64,000 bases of DNA from Anaerolineae bacterium (lineage in GTDB: Bacteria; Chloroflexota; Anaerolineae; Aggregatilineales; Phototrophicaceae): positions 195,617 through 259,616 of the forward strand of contig JAJEBY010000013.1 of NCBI GenBank assembly GCA_022822305.1, in the 5' to 3' direction. This document shows positions 63,258 to 64,000 of the stretch, in pieces. Below the pieces are notes generated by a model, which saw nothing but the letters and a program-made list of their open reading frames with translations, was not told the DNA's origin and searched no databases. The position numbers and the translations under genes are program-made. Positions within the stretch are counted from its first letter, which is position 1. Each line of letters opens with the position of its first letter.

Positions 63258-64000
63258 CTAGGTTACCAAGCCGCGCGTGACACGCATGAACATGTGCTCG
63301 AGATCTTTCTCTTCCTCGGTGAATCCCAGGATGCCGATGTTGTCCTCGAACAGGCTGCGGCTCAGGGTCGTTAATTCTTCGTCATTGCCGGCAAAGTCAA
63401 GGCGCACGCGCGCTCGTCCGCTTTTGGGCGCGATGATCTCTGCGGCTACCACGTTGCGCAGGCTGCCGACCAGATCAATGACGCCTTCGGCGATGTCGTG
63501 ATCCATCACTGTGACGGTGATTTCGCGGTGCGCCATCAACTGCAATTTGAGCTCATCGATGCTGCCCTGCATGATCAGCTCGCCGGCTTCCACGATGCCG
63601 ATATGCGAACAGATATCCTCGACATCGGCCAGGATATGCGAGGAGAAGAAAATCGTCTTGCCCATGTTGGCCAGCTCGCCCAGCAACTCCCGGATTTCGA
63701 CGCGCGCCCTGGGATCTAGCCCCGACGCCGGCTCATCGAGAATCAGCACTTGCGGATCATGCGCCAGCGTGCGCGCCAGCGACAGGCGCTGCTTCATGCC
63801 GCGGCTTAGCTTGTCCACCAGATCCTCACGGCGATGATGCAGGTCCACCAGCTCCAGCAGATCCGCCACCAGCACCTTGCGCTCGTTTTCCGGGATGTCG
63901 TAGCAGGCGGCGAAAAAGTCGAGATATTCCCAGACGCGCAAATCTTCATAGACGCCGAATTCATCGGGCATATAGCCGATGGCTCGCCGCACCGCGCGCC
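63258..64000 (-). CDS. ABC transporter ATP-binding protein, 5' partial
   Basis: ATPase of an ABC exporter-type system, cut by the right window edge. The Q-loop region (IGYMPDEFGVYEDLRVWEYL), signature KLSRGMKQRLSLARTL, Walker B VLILDEPASGLDPRA and the H-loop (FFSSHILADVEDI) are visible; Walker A lies outside. The C-terminal domain after residue 170 is typical of CcmA/NatA-type exporters. It is probably followed upstream by its permease. Co-directional with iolB, 14 bases away. Confidence 0.9.
   Translation of the reverse strand, partial: RAVRRAIGYMPDEFGVYEDLRVWEYLDFFAACYDIPENERKVLVADLLELVDLHHRREDLVDKLSRGMKQRLSLARTLAHDPQVLILDEPASGLDPRARVEIRELLGELANMGKTIFFSSHILADVEDICSHIGIVEAGELIMQGSIDELKLQLMAHREITVTVMDHDIAEGVIDLVGSLRNVVAAEIIAPKSGRARVRLDFAGNDEELTTLSRSLFEDNIGILGFTEEEKDLEHMFMRVTRGLVT

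Overview
The window looks like chromosomal DNA of a GC-rich, free-living heterotrophic bacterium. The best guess is Chloroflexota, Anaerolineae-like. The reasons are the mix of family-1 sugar ABC transport, an FGGY kinase, cytosolic and secreted proteins with NHL, LysM, SH3b or CSLREA-type domains, a 7/8Fe ferredoxin, frequent TTG/GTG starts behind clear Shine-Dalgarno sites, and short G/C-rich palindromes scattered between genes. The assignment is inference; no rRNA is present. About 58 protein genes, one of them interrupted by a stop codon, and two tRNA genes are supported. No prophage, CRISPR array or transposase gene was seen.

Layout. 1-4.7 kb: a sugar ABC transporter (binding protein cut by the window edge, two permeases) with an FGGY sugar kinase. 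4.7-11 kb: a membrane protein, a multidomain protein with a glycosidase-like domain, a TPR protein and a secreted thioredoxin-NHL protein. 11-24 kb: HtrA-like protease, DMT exporter, ferredoxin, tRNA-Arg, thrS, rhomboid protease, DUF2304, hydrolase, tRNA-Phe with a consensus promoter and terminator, a glycosyltransferase, a GH172-type (DUF2961) protein, a lipoprotein, and a two-gene sugar-acid catabolic unit (FAH family plus mannonate dehydratase-like). 24-33 kb: serA with a class-V aminotransferase, a low-GC CSLREA-type surface protein gene broken by one in-frame TAG, a TIM-barrel isomerase, a threonine/serine dehydratase and an ankyrin protein. 33-46 kb: DUF389/Usp membrane protein, VOC protein, esterase, metA, YitT family, FolM-like SDR with a TlpA-like thioredoxin, an XRE-ImmA/DUF4411 toxin-antitoxin-like pair, ndk, an epimerase and the OppD/OppF ATPases. 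45.8-46.7 kb: a DUF1883 gene next to a TIR gene, the best candidate here for a defence module. 46.8-64 kb: ftsH, an ECF-like sigma factor, a haem-c/copper monooxygenase-like protein, a GT39-like transferase, SDR, phosphatase, PfkB kinase, DUF6958-like protein, PLD-like protein, ABC-F ATPase, an MBL-like protein, a LysM glycosidase-like protein, iolB, and an ABC ATPase cut by the right edge.

How it fits together. Much of the content serves carbohydrate uptake and breakdown: sugar ABC importer and kinase, GH172, mannonate dehydratase-like, FAH, iolB, TIM-barrel isomerase and PfkB kinase. These sit beside housekeeping genes (thrS, ftsH, ndk, metA, serA) and accessory pieces (TIR/DUF1883, ImmA/DUF4411, CSLREA protein). 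Two families of intergenic palindromes recur. Family A is GGGCGACC/GGTCGCCC, usually just after genes. Family B is CCCCTCCCC/GGGGAGGGG, and one copy sits directly in front of a permease start.
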